64,000 nt of DNA from Alteromonas sp. ASW11-130 (GTDB lineage Bacteria > Pseudomonadota > Gammaproteobacteria > Enterobacterales > Alteromonadaceae). The stretch spans positions 60,297-124,296 of the forward strand of contig NZ_JAPFRE010000018.1 of NCBI RefSeq assembly GCF_026183735.1, read 5' to 3'. A program made the position numbers and the translations under genes. Below the pieces are notes generated by a model. It was not told the DNA's origin, made no database searches, and saw only the letters and a list, made by a program, of their open reading frames with translations. Below are positions 18,345 to 27,331 of this stretch, one piece after another; within the stretch, counting starts at the first letter, position 1, and every line of letters starts with the position of its first letter.

Positions 18345-18826
18345 GGGTCAACGAGATGTTCATCTTTTTGCACCACATCTACTCCGATACCGTATTCATA
18401 CACCAGTCTTGCCCCCAACGAACCTGTTATATTAATCATTACGCCTGTGAGCACACTAACGTACAGCCCCCACGGCATGATTTGCTCGGCCGGATCATCA
18501 CCCAAACGCAACATGACATTAAGCGTCGCCAGCGACAATGTCATTACTGCCAGCAAGCCGTGAGCCCAAGCCGAGACAATTCTACGGATCCGTTTAACCG
18601 TAAACACGTCAATAGCACCTGGCAAACTGCCAAGCACACCGAACAGCAAACCTGTTGTCGACAAGTAAAATCCGGCTTTGCCCCAAAACGGATCGATGCT
18701 GATAACGTAACAAATATCGGTAATAACCAACAACAAGAGGGTAGCCACCGGAAAATGTATCAAGGCGGGATGCAGAGGATGCCCCTTAATCAGCGAACGG
18801 CTGTCAATTTTCTCTTCACGCAACAT
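18341..18826 (-). CDS. DUF2231 membrane protein
   Basis: A 161-residue protein with four predicted membrane helices and the DUF2231 hallmark HPLHPALIHFPVATLLLLV near residue 16, where the His residues are conserved. Family members often sit beside cytochrome c or oxidase genes and are suspected redox or heme-binding proteins; no function is established. It is oriented opposite to the oxidase genes, with only 34 bp between its start and that of subunit II, so the promoters of both must be compact or overlap the coding sequences. Confidence 0.8.
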   Translation of the reverse strand: MLREEKIDSRSLIKGHPLHPALIHFPVATLLLLVITDICYVISIDPFWGKAGFYLSTTGLLFGVLGSLPGAIDVFTVKRIRRIVSAWAHGLLAVMTLSLATLNVMLRLGDDPAEQIMPWGLYVSVLTGVMINITGSLGARLVYEYGIGVDVVQKDEHLVDP

Positions 18827-18860
18827 AGAATCTTACATCCTCAAACAAATGGAAACAGAT

Positions 18861-19571
18861 ATGGTCAATCGCTTACGTAAGTTATCGCTATTTGCGATCG
18901 TCCTATCGTTAGTAGGTTGTAACGGACGATATTCGATTTTGGATCCTGCTGGCCCACATGCAGAGGCGATTATGTGGATTTGGTGGGGCATGTTTACAGT
19001 AGGCACAATAGTGCTTATAGGTGTCTGTTCACTATGGTGGTATGCAATTAGAAAATCGCATAAGAATTATACCGAGAATGAAAGCAAGCGTGTGACTAAC
19101 CGACTCGTCGTCATCGGTGGAATAGGGTTGCCCGTGGTGTGTATAACTGCGCTTCTAGCCTTCGGCATACCGGCAGGACACAGCATGCTTCCTTGGCCAA
19201 ATGAAAAAGTTATTATTGTTAACGTACATGCTAGACAATGGTTTTGGGAAGTCAGCTACCCAAACCAGGGAATACAGCTTACCGATGAAATTTTTATACC
19301 TGCTGGTGTTCCTGTTGATATTCATGTTACGAGTGAAGACGTGATCCACAGCTTTTGGGTTCCACGATTGAGCGGAAAAATAGATGCTATTCCTGGTAGA
19401 ACAAATATATTGAGGCTACAAGGTGATAAGCCCGGTTCCTACGGCGGACAGTGTGCGGAATATTGTGGTTTGGCTCACACTAAGATGAAATTTGAAGTAA
19501 ATGTTATGCCTGAGAACGAGTACGAAAATTGGGTAACCCAACATGGAATGAAAAAGGGAGCGCGCGAATAA
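18861..19571 (+). CDS. coxB: Cytochrome c oxidase subunit II
   Basis: A 236-residue lipoprotein-type subunit II. The signal peptide ends in the lipobox LVGC (Cys20); two TM helices follow (about 36-60 and 83-103). The CuA centre is complete: His163 in VIHSFW, then Cys198, Glu200, Cys202, His206 and Met209 in CAEYCGLAHTKM. The electron-entry aromatic patch is RQWFWEVSYP. There is no C-terminal cytochrome c domain, so electrons come from a separate cytochrome c. The ATG at 18861 is chosen over 18849 because it gives a compact signal peptide. The stop overlaps the next start (TAATG). Confidence 0.93.
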   Translation: MVNRLRKLSLFAIVLSLVGCNGRYSILDPAGPHAEAIMWIWWGMFTVGTIVLIGVCSLWWYAIRKSHKNYTENESKRVTNRLVVIGGIGLPVVCITALLAFGIPAGHSMLPWPNEKVIIVNVHARQWFWEVSYPNQGIQLTDEIFIPAGVPVDIHVTSEDVIHSFWVPRLSGKIDAIPGRTNILRLQGDKPGSYGGQCAEYCGLAHTKMKFEVNVMPENEYENWVTQHGMKKGARE

Positions 19572-22069
19572 TGAATAACGATTTATCATTACACGCCCAA
19601 TTTGCCAAAGTATGGGACAACTTGCCCGGTTGGGGGCAATTGGCAGCAGTCAATCATACCTCTATCGCCCGTCGCTTTATGTTAACCGGGACGGTTTTTT
19701 TTACCATAGGTGGTGTATTGGGGATGCTCATCCGCACCCAATTAGCGTTACCCGAGCAAGAGCTTATTTCTCCAGACTTATACGCACAGCTTTTCACTAT
19801 GCATGGCACGATAATGATGTTTTTATTTGCCATACCCATCTTGGAAGGCGCAGCCATGTATCTTATCCCCAAAATGATTGGCACGCGCGATTTGGTATTT
19901 CCTCGCTTGAGTGCGCTGGGATATTACTGCTATTTATTTGGCGGCATAATTATCATGACCAGCTTGTTGTTAGGGATTGCACCTGATTCGGGCTGGTTTA
20001 TGTATACACCTTTATCCAGCGCTGAATTCTCATCAGGCCCGGGTTCAGACTTCTGGTTACTTGGTATCACATTTGTTGAAATATCCGCGGTGTCGGCTGG
20101 CGTGGAACTAACCGTTTCAATATTACGCACACGCGCCCCAGGTATGTCGTTAAGTAAAATGCCAATTTTCTGTTGGTATATTTTAGCGATGGCGCTAATG
20201 ATAGTTTTTGGTTTTCCTCCACTCATTCTCGCCAGTATTTTGCTTGAGCTCGAACGCGCCGCAGGAATGCCATTTTTCAACCCGGCAGCGGGTGGTGATC
20301 CTATTCTTTGGCAGCACCTGTTCTGGTTGTTCGGTCATCCAGAGGTCTATATTATCTTTCTACCTGCGGCAGGTATTGTATCTACCATTATCCCCGTCTT
20401 TTCTGGACGGCCGTTGGTAGGTTATCGATGGATTGTACTGGCTATTATTACCATGGGTTTTATCAGTTTTGGACTGTGGGTTCACCATATGTTTACAGTA
20501 GGCATTCCACAACTGGCGCAGGCTTTCTTCTCTATTGCCAGCATGTTAGTAGCTATACCGACCTCGATTCAAGTTTTCGTATGGATAGCCACTTTGTGGA
20601 CGGGCCGGGTACGCTTCGAGTTGCCTATGTTATGGATGTTTGGTTTTTTGTTTATATTTGTATGTGGCGGTCTCACGGGCGTCATGTTGGCACTCGTTCC
20701 GTTTGATTGGCAGGTGCACGATACACATTTTGTCGTCGCACATTTTCACTATGTTTTAATTGGCGGAATGCTGTTCCCTTTAATTGGCGGAGTTTATTAC
20801 TGGCTACCGCATCTCTCTGGTCGTATGCCTACTATGCATATGGGGAAGTGGGCGTTTTGGCTTATCTTTATTGGCTTTAATGCCACATTTTTGATGATGC
20901 ATCTAACGGGATTGTTAGGTATGCCGCGCCGAATTGTCACCTATGAATCGGGTCTTGGATGGGACTGGCTTAATATGCTTTCGTCATTTGGTAGTTTTAT
21001 CATGGCATGTGGTTTTGGCATGTTAATGCTGGATATCATTTTGCATTTTCGTTACGGGCAAAAGGCTAAGTTTAACCCCTGGCAGGCGGATACACTTGAG
21101 TGGGCCACTGGTACGCCTCCCACATCATACAATTTTTTGAGTTTACCTACTGTGAATACACGTCATCCCCTGTGGGAAGAGCCGGAGTTACGGTCAACCA
21201 TCAGCGATGGTGCACATGGTTTACGAAGTATCTACCATGGTCGACGCGAGTTATATGGTACAGATGCGGTGACCGGCAAATTACTGGAAGTAATTCATAT
21301 TCCAAGCCACTCTTGGTTACCATTATTATCTGCACTTGTTTTAGCGGGACTATGTATAAGTTTGTTGTCTCGAGCCTATGAAGTGGCTATCGCTATAACC
21401 GTTATTGCAACCATATTTTTGTTTCGCTGGGTATGGGTGAACGGTGCCCACAAAATTATAGCCCCGGTGACTGAGGAAGAAGATCAACGGGGAGAGCCAA
21501 AACTCCATTCACGCACCATGAGTGGGCCGGGTGTTTGGGGCATGGTAGTGACGTTGCTTAGTGATGGGTCACTATACTTGTCATTGTTATTTGGCTGGCT
21601 ATATTTATGGACGGTGGCACCTGCAGGTAAAGTGCCAGATGTCTCATCCGTTTCAATCAGTATGATGGCGATAAGCGGTGCATTCCTTACTACAGCAGTC
21701 TTGTTGTATCGAAGAATTGTTAAACGCTTGAGGGCACAAATAGTACAAAACCTAAGCAGGCAATTCTCGTTAGTTTTCGCACTCGGCTTACTTCACCTAT
21801 CGTCGCTACTTTATCTAACGACTGCTAGTGACCTTTCATTTAAAGCAAATGCTCATGATGCTGCACTGTTCGTGATGTTGATATTTCAAATCTTTCATAG
21901 TGCAATTGCCACCATTACTACCGGCTTACAGGTATTGCGAGTACGCAAAGGCTATATCAGTCAAATACTTCCCTATGAACCGGCAGTACTTAACCCTTTC
22001 TGGTTATTTACACTAAGTATTTTTTGGGTCAGTTTTGGCAGTTTTTTACTCGTGCCGAAAATATGGTAA
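19571..22069 (+). CDS. ctaD: Cytochrome c oxidase fused subunits I and III
   Basis: An 832-residue fusion. The first 560 residues are subunit I with all metal ligands: His78 (heme a), His256 with crosslinking Tyr260 in HPEVY, His305/306 in WVHHMF (CuB), and His391 (heme a3) and His393 (heme a) in HFHYV. Glu258 of the proton path is present; Asp107 is also kept, but the usual Asn pair after it reads Ser-Ala. From about residue 640 on lies a five-helix, subunit III-like region with the heavily modified motif FHSAIATITTGLQV. This makes an aa3-type proton-pumping terminal oxidase. The ATG at 19571 overlaps the subunit II stop; an upstream in-frame ATG at 19529 is rejected. Confidence 0.93.
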   Translation: MNNDLSLHAQFAKVWDNLPGWGQLAAVNHTSIARRFMLTGTVFFTIGGVLGMLIRTQLALPEQELISPDLYAQLFTMHGTIMMFLFAIPILEGAAMYLIPKMIGTRDLVFPRLSALGYYCYLFGGIIIMTSLLLGIAPDSGWFMYTPLSSAEFSSGPGSDFWLLGITFVEISAVSAGVELTVSILRTRAPGMSLSKMPIFCWYILAMALMIVFGFPPLILASILLELERAAGMPFFNPAAGGDPILWQHLFWLFGHPEVYIIFLPAAGIVSTIIPVFSGRPLVGYRWIVLAIITMGFISFGLWVHHMFTVGIPQLAQAFFSIASMLVAIPTSIQVFVWIATLWTGRVRFELPMLWMFGFLFIFVCGGLTGVMLALVPFDWQVHDTHFVVAHFHYVLIGGMLFPLIGGVYYWLPHLSGRMPTMHMGKWAFWLIFIGFNATFLMMHLTGLLGMPRRIVTYESGLGWDWLNMLSSFGSFIMACGFGMLMLDIILHFRYGQKAKFNPWQADTLEWATGTPPTSYNFLSLPTVNTRHPLWEEPELRSTISDGAHGLRSIYHGRRELYGTDAVTGKLLEVIHIPSHSWLPLLSALVLAGLCISLLSRAYEVAIAITVIATIFLFRWVWVNGAHKIIAPVTEEEDQRGEPKLHSRTMSGPGVWGMVVTLLSDGSLYLSLLFGWLYLWTVAPAGKVPDVSSVSISMMAISGAFLTTAVLLYRRIVKRLRAQIVQNLSRQFSLVFALGLLHLSSLLYLTTASDLSFKANAHDAALFVMLIFQIFHSAIATITTGLQVLRVRKGYISQILPYEPAVLNPFWLFTLSIFWVSFGSFLLVPKIW

Positions 22070-22075
22070 CACGAC

Positions 22076-22417
22076 ATGAAACTAATTAATCAGCATCCTT
22101 GGCAGTATGTAGCTGGATGGGTTATTTGGGCTGTTTGGTTTGTCATTGCCTATGGGGGGCTTTCGGTAGCTTGTCAAATTGCTGCGCCTGACCCAGAGCA
22201 AGGTTTGATTAATTGGATAACTGTTAGCTCGCTAACGCTTACTCTGATAGTTGTCGGTTATCTTGTCTGGTGTGCGGTGAAAAGTTGGACTTTGTTGCGG
22301 GTATCATCATTAGAAGCCAAATTTACGTTGCAAATAGCCACTGCCGTGTATATTTTTGCCGCTCTAGGAACGCTTGCTATTGGCCTGTCGTTGCTATTAA
22401 TCGTGCCTTGCATTTAA
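22076..22417 (+). CDS. Small oxidase-operon membrane protein of unknown function
   Basis: A 113-residue protein with three predicted membrane helices (about 14-34, 47-67 and 86-110), starting 6 bp after the fused oxidase gene. Genes of this size and topology commonly follow fused oxidases and may be a small subunit IV-like component, but no family motif is recognised here. It is the last gene before the inserted divergent pair; CtaG resumes the locus at 26292. Confidence 0.65.
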   Translation: MKLINQHPWQYVAGWVIWAVWFVIAYGGLSVACQIAAPDPEQGLINWITVSSLTLTLIVVGYLVWCAVKSWTLLRVSSLEAKFTLQIATAVYIFAALGTLAIGLSLLLIVPCI

Positions 22418-22493
22418 TAATAGTGGGGCGAACGCCATATCCTTTTTTAATACTAAAAGGACATGACGAATCAATGTATTAAAGTACTATCTT

Positions 22494-23873
22494 CTATGCT
22501 TTTAGCGTTAACTTAAAATATTTTCGGAAGACTGCTACAGCACTTAATAGGAGCATTCCCATTCCAAAGCTTCCGCCACCAGACGAGCTATTATTATCTG
22601 GCTGACTAACGGGTACTGCCGGATTCTCCGGGGCCTGCTCACTCTCACTAAATATGGCAATTATAGAACGGTCAGAATCAGTACTCAGGCCACAATCAAC
22701 ATAACTTATCGAAGGGACATAGAAAAAACTATTGGCATTAAATTCACCTGAAGCGATATCGACTATGTCGTCATTGTTGAAATCTTCCATAGAGGTAGCG
22801 GTTAAGCCCTCTGATGGCGTCAATATCTGGTTTGGGGCAGTAAACGAATTGCTTTGTAATTGGTATAAAATAGCCAATTGTGATGGTCGATAGTAGGCGA
22901 CTAGTAAATCTTGTGTTCCATTGTCGTCTATATCATTAAAATTGACGCCATATGGCCTGGAGCCACTATCCACAGTGGTGGCTTCGCCGTCGCTATAAAC
23001 AACGACTCTGTTATCCGCTATTTCCGCCGTCGCAATGACTATAGCGTCAGAAGAGTTGGGTTTATAAGCATCTACGGTTATTGCCGCTGAAGACGATAGA
23101 TTTTGATATAGCTCGAATGAGCCGTTTAGGTTGGTGTATATATCAGTCGACGCGTTAGCAATACTTTCCACTAAGTCGAATAAATCACCGCTAATATCTG
23201 CATTAAACGAAGAAATAATTAGATCGGGTGCATCATCTGCGTTCACATCCATTACACTGAGAGCGTAGGGCGCAATATCCGGTATAACAATAGCTTTACT
23301 GAAGGTAAAGTTGCCATTGCCGTCATTCGTATATAGCTGAATTTCCCTTTTTGGATAATCGATTACTAATAGGTCTTGATCAGCATCTCCATCCCAGTCA
23401 TATAGATCCAAGGCAGAGGGATAGCGCATTGAGTCGACAACTACTGTATCGCTAAATTTCCCATTGCCATCGTTGATCAATGAGAATACTTTGCCGTCAA
23501 ACAAGCTAATAGCCGCTAAATCTGCAATACCATCGCCATTTATATCTGCGCTTTTTAACGTTTTAGCGCCACCACCAACCGTTTTTACTCCCGTTCTCGC
23601 TGAACCATGAATGACTTTATACCCAAAATCACACTGCTGACCATCCCATTGCTTAAATGTAGCATTAGAACTTGCTTGAGGTTGCAAGGTAATAAAATCT
23701 GAAACGGTTTCCACAACACAGTTTTCATCACACAGTGTTTCGGTTTCATCGACAACCAATACGCTGCCGTCTCCTTCAATATCAATATCTATTGTTGAGG
23801 CTAATGTATTATGAAAAACAAGAGTAAATGTGAATAAAAAGCCCCCTTTACATACCGAAAAACATTTCGCCAT
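22494..23873 (-). CDS. FG-GAP/VCBS-repeat surface protein with GlyGly-CTERM tail
   Basis: A 459-residue exported protein. A signal peptide (about 1-25) is followed by a Cys-containing segment, then at least five FG-GAP-type calcium-loop repeats: DINGDGIADLA, DWDGDADQDLLV, DVNADDAPDLII, DIDDNGTQDLLV and DFNNDDIVDIA, predicting a beta-propeller. The C-terminus is a GlyGly-CTERM signal: a Ser/Gly stretch SSSGGGSFGMG, a hydrophobic helix, then basic residues FRKYFK. Such tails are cut by rhombosortase and mark type II-secreted surface proteins. It diverges from the CadC-like regulator at 24010. Ligand or enzyme activity is unknown. Confidence 0.85.
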   Translation of the reverse strand: MAKCFSVCKGGFLFTFTLVFHNTLASTIDIDIEGDGSVLVVDETETLCDENCVVETVSDFITLQPQASSNATFKQWDGQQCDFGYKVIHGSARTGVKTVGGGAKTLKSADINGDGIADLAAISLFDGKVFSLINDGNGKFSDTVVVDSMRYPSALDLYDWDGDADQDLLVIDYPKREIQLYTNDGNGNFTFSKAIVIPDIAPYALSVMDVNADDAPDLIISSFNADISGDLFDLVESIANASTDIYTNLNGSFELYQNLSSSAAITVDAYKPNSSDAIVIATAEIADNRVVVYSDGEATTVDSGSRPYGVNFNDIDDNGTQDLLVAYYRPSQLAILYQLQSNSFTAPNQILTPSEGLTATSMEDFNNDDIVDIASGEFNANSFFYVPSISYVDCGLSTDSDRSIIAIFSESEQAPENPAVPVSQPDNNSSSGGGSFGMGMLLLSAVAVFRKYFKLTLKA

Positions 23874-23933
23874 TTTTCATTCCTTTTTGTAGTAGTTTTG
23901 TCCCTTAATTTGTTACTCTCAACGAGTTGTAAA

Positions 23934-23946
23934 CTCCATGATGGAG
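23934..23946. promoter_or_regulatory. Candidate operator dyad in FG-GAP / regulator gap
   Basis: CTCCATGATGGAG is a perfect dyad (6-bp arms, one central base) lying 60 bp before one divergent start and 64 bp before the other. By position it could bind the adjacent winged-helix regulator; no other support. Confidence 0.35.
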
Positions 23947-24009
23947 GGATATAGAAAATATGATTTTTTTATTCCGCGCCTTCAATTTAATAATTATTAA
24001 AATAAAACA

Positions 24010-26112
24010 ATGGCTTATATATCTGCTAAAGAATTGCAAAATGGATTTCAAATTCAGAATTTTTACGTGTATCCGGCATACAATAAAATTGAACTGAAGG
24101 GGCAAACTGTCACAATTGAACCCAAAGTTATGCAGGTATTGTGTTTTCTGGTGGAGAACAGAGGTCAGGTCGTCAGCAGAGAGTTAATTGCTGAATCGTT
24201 GTGGCCTAATTCGGTAGTCAGTTACGATGTAATCACCAGAACAATTTTTGAGCTTCGAAAAGTTTTCAAAGATTCCGCAAAAACACCTGAATTTATTGAA
24301 ACCATTTCCAGAAAGGGTTATTGCTTTATTTGCCCAGTACTTTTGGTGAATAAGCCAAGCTTAGAGAGTCATACGAAACCCTCTAGAATAACTCGATCAG
24401 TCTACATCGTAGTCGCAGCCATTCTTTTGGCTCTGATTGCGACTTTCACGCTCTATATATTCTTTTTTAAAAATTCTAAAGATGAGGCTTCCCATATAGA
24501 TGTGGAGCATAAATATACGTCTCGATTACTCACCTTCGAAGATACACGTTCCGGTATGCCCGCGATTAATTTCAATCAGGATAAAGCGTTGTGGGTCGAC
24601 TCCCCCCTTAACGAAAATGGGGATTACCAGTTAATACTCTTTGATATCGAGTCTAATCGAAAAAAGATTTTACTCTCATCCCGGAATGAAATCAGATTTC
24701 CGCACTGGAGTCGAAATGAAAACCAAGTGTATTTTGCGTCGTGCACTGATTTAGCATGTGAGCTCAAATATGTAGATATTGATAGTAATAAGCTGAGTGT
24801 TTTGCATAAAACCGATGCTTACATAGTTTCTTTCGATGTGTCTTCAAAAGAAAATCAACTTATTTATACGTCGGAAACGGGCGCAGGTAGGTCACTGTAT
24901 TTGTTCGATTTGACGTCAGACGTGGCGAAGGAAATACCGTTGAACGAAAGTATTGTTTCATCACCTATATTTGATGTAGACGATAAACGTATTTTTTACA
25001 GTGCAAGAGATATCGGTAAAACATCTAAACTTTATCAGTATGAGATTGAGGAAGGTAAGTCGATGTTATTATCCGACGAATTTTACTCAATCTTAAGCGT
25101 AGCGAATAAAGCCAAGAATAAGCTATGGGTTTCAGCCAAAAAGAACGGTAAGTTTCATATATGGGACTTTAATGTCGCTACAAAACAAAGTGTTATAACC
25201 ATAAGTGAGCTGGGTAATTACATTCACTCTGAACTAAATACCTCAGGCGTGCAATCCGCGCTTATTTTGAAAAAATGGAGAGCCGTTCGTCATGTTGAGA
25301 AAATTGGACTTCCAGAAATTTCTTGGTTGGAAAATGTAAACAAAACCGTCATCAATTTGAACGCGAGCGTTTCCAATGGGATAACTGATTTTGTCTATTT
25401 CGTATCTAACCGAACTGGCGGTTTTGAACTGTGGAGGCAGTCAGCTGATAGCAGTGAACAAATCACTCAGCTAAACGCCACAAGTTTAGGTCGTCCACTT
25501 ATCTCGTTCGACCAAACTAAAGTTGCCATTATCAGTAAGAAAGTTAATGAAAATGTCCTTTACATCGTTGATGTGATGAAAAAGAAGGTAATTGAACAAT
25601 ATACATTTTCTGCACGCGTCATTCCGCTTAATTGGTCTAAAGATAATAGTACCTTGTATTTAAGCAGCAATGATACAGGGTCATATTCGATATTAGCTTA
25701 TAAACCAGGGGTACAGACTATATCTCTCGTTGCCGAAAATGCTGGTGTGGCAGCGTTTGATGATCCCCAAAGTAATGGCGTATATTTCATTGACCTCGAA
25801 AAGGGGGCGCTGGCCCAAAAGAGTGCAAATGGCGATATTGAGCAAATAGTCGATCTCAGCCAAACAGGGGCGATACCGGCACCAGGAGCTGTAGAAATCA
25901 TTGACGGATGGCTTTACTTCATTCGAAGACTAACCGAGGGACTAATGCTTTCGCGGATTTCCATCAATTCAGGCGAAGTTATTGATGAATTTGCTGTTCC
26001 CAATGCGGCTATCGTTACCCAAATAGGTAGGAGGGGTAGTCCATTTATTTTTTATGACATCAAAAAGCCTGAGGTTTCGCAAATTTTGCAGATAAAAGAG
26101 CAAAAACAATAA
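24010..26112 (+). CDS. CadC/ToxR-type transmembrane regulator with propeller sensor
   Basis: A 700-residue protein. Residues 12-108 form an OmpR/PhoB-type winged helix (ENRGQVVSRELIAESLWP, ITRTIFELRKVF, ETISRKGYCF). A single TM helix spans about 130-153. The remaining 540 residues are periplasmic, with repeated WD40-like/TolB-type strands such as IRFPHWSRNENQVYFAS and VIPLNWSKDNSTLYLSS, forming one or two beta-propellers. It probably senses an envelope ligand and binds DNA directly from the membrane, like CadC or ToxR. It diverges from the FG-GAP gene, its likeliest target. It lies between two oxidase-locus genes with no obvious link to respiration. Confidence 0.85.
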   Translation: MAYISAKELQNGFQIQNFYVYPAYNKIELKGQTVTIEPKVMQVLCFLVENRGQVVSRELIAESLWPNSVVSYDVITRTIFELRKVFKDSAKTPEFIETISRKGYCFICPVLLVNKPSLESHTKPSRITRSVYIVVAAILLALIATFTLYIFFFKNSKDEASHIDVEHKYTSRLLTFEDTRSGMPAINFNQDKALWVDSPLNENGDYQLILFDIESNRKKILLSSRNEIRFPHWSRNENQVYFASCTDLACELKYVDIDSNKLSVLHKTDAYIVSFDVSSKENQLIYTSETGAGRSLYLFDLTSDVAKEIPLNESIVSSPIFDVDDKRIFYSARDIGKTSKLYQYEIEEGKSMLLSDEFYSILSVANKAKNKLWVSAKKNGKFHIWDFNVATKQSVITISELGNYIHSELNTSGVQSALILKKWRAVRHVEKIGLPEISWLENVNKTVINLNASVSNGITDFVYFVSNRTGGFELWRQSADSSEQITQLNATSLGRPLISFDQTKVAIISKKVNENVLYIVDVMKKKVIEQYTFSARVIPLNWSKDNSTLYLSSNDTGSYSILAYKPGVQTISLVAENAGVAAFDDPQSNGVYFIDLEKGALAQKSANGDIEQIVDLSQTGAIPAPGAVEIIDGWLYFIRRLTEGLMLSRISINSGEVIDEFAVPNAAIVTQIGRRGSPFIFYDIKKPEVSQILQIKEQKQ

Positions 26113-26291
26113 CGCGATCTGACTGACAAGGTAGTGAGTTGTTTTGAAATCGCAAATACGTTTGAGTTTGCACGTCTCCAACATAGTGCACAATCAACCA
26201 TTACGCTGAACCTAATTTAGAGCGTTCCAGGTAGTTCATTTGTAATAGTAGAAGCTATAGTAAAAGGCTAATCAATGTTTCAAGTAGTGCT

Positions 26292-27086
26292 ATGCGTTTA
26301 ACCCAATGTTTTGCTTTGTTTTTAGTGGTTTTGTCACCAACGGCTTTAGCGCATGACCCATTTAGTAGTCCAGGAGAAGAAGGCATAGCCGCCGGTATTA
26401 CAGCAGTTATCGTCATGCTTTTATGGTTACTTTATGAAGTAGGTGCGCGCCGTGCGTCACCCACTCCCTGGCGACGTTGGTTATTCCATATAACTGCTTT
26501 ACTTACATTGTTCACAATTCTTGGACCCCTAGATAAGTGGGCGGAAGACAGCGCCGCAGCCCACATGACGCAACATATGTTTATGATGGTGATTATTGCG
26601 CCAGCGTTCGCGCTAGCTCGACCCTTACCCCAGTACTACAAAGTGTGGGGGCAGTATGGAAAGCGCTTTTGGCAATTGGCGTTCCAAATTACACAGTATC
26701 CTATGGTATGCGCTTATTTACATGCAGTAATGATCTGGTTCTGGCATGTCCCGACGTTTTACATGCTAGCAGTTGATAATCCTTGGGTGCATATTGTGGA
26801 GCACGCATGTTTTCTGATTACTGCTATTTGGTTTTGGTGGGCTTGCTTGCATACTTTTTCCCACAAAGTTCATTTGGCTTTATTAGCACTATTATTCACC
26901 CTTATGCATACAGGCTTTTTAGGCGCTCTCTTAACCTTTGCCAATGAGCCTTTTTACGGTGAGGCGAGGGGGCTGACTGACCAGCAACTTGCTGGCCTTA
27001 TTATGTGGGTGTTGGGTGGGATACCTTACATCAGCGCGGGCATTTGGTCAGTCAATAGATGGTATAGGAAGTTTGATAGGGCCTAG
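26292..27086 (+). CDS. ctaG: Cytochrome c oxidase assembly protein CtaG (caa3 type)
   Basis: A 264-residue polytopic protein: a signal-like first helix, then six to seven TM segments. Hallmarks of the caa3_CtaG family are GPLDKWAEDSAAAHMTQHM (conserved Asp and His residues), IWFWHVPTFYMLA, VEHACFLITAIWFWW and FTLMHTGFLGALLTF. It is implicated in assembling the CuB/heme a3 centre of caa3-type oxidases. It is separated from the oxidase structural genes by the 3.7-kb FG-GAP/regulator pair, though the four genes are normally contiguous. It is distinct from the Cox11-type CtaG. Confidence 0.9.
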   Translation: MRLTQCFALFLVVLSPTALAHDPFSSPGEEGIAAGITAVIVMLLWLLYEVGARRASPTPWRRWLFHITALLTLFTILGPLDKWAEDSAAAHMTQHMFMMVIIAPAFALARPLPQYYKVWGQYGKRFWQLAFQITQYPMVCAYLHAVMIWFWHVPTFYMLAVDNPWVHIVEHACFLITAIWFWWACLHTFSHKVHLALLALLFTLMHTGFLGALLTFANEPFYGEARGLTDQQLAGLIMWVLGGIPYISAGIWSVNRWYRKFDRA

Positions 27087-27128
27087 TTTTTATGGCCTTG
27101 AAGTCGATTTCATATTTTGTAACTTCCT

Positions 27129-27226
27129 CATCGTGATGAAAATCTGTTTTCACATCGAAGAACACTCGTCATCGTGATGAAAATCTGTTTTCACATCGAA
27201 GAACACTCGTCATCGTGATGAAAATC
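27129..27226. repeat. 41-bp direct repeat, 2.4 copies
   Basis: Identical units at 27129-27169 and 27170-27210, each beginning CATCGTGATGAAAATCTG, then a partial third of 16 bp from 27211. Each unit holds short inverted segments (GATGAAAA / TTTTCACATC). Confidence 0.9.
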
Positions 27227-27236
27227 ACGATCTCCT
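27211..27236. repeat. Palindromic repeat, copy 1 (matches 63776)
   Basis: TCGTGAT-GAAA-ATCACGA forms a 7-bp stem with a tetraloop, followed by TCTCC and then CCTGTGTACAGG, itself a palindrome. The same layout recurs at 63776-63801 with compensating base changes in the stem. Confidence 0.7.
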
Positions 27237-27331
27237 GTGTACAGGACGAAGGTTGAAATTTCCTTGCCTGCCTGGGGAGTGTTGACTATTTGCGTTCACG
27301 GTAACAGGTAACGAGGTCCCGATTTTCATCG

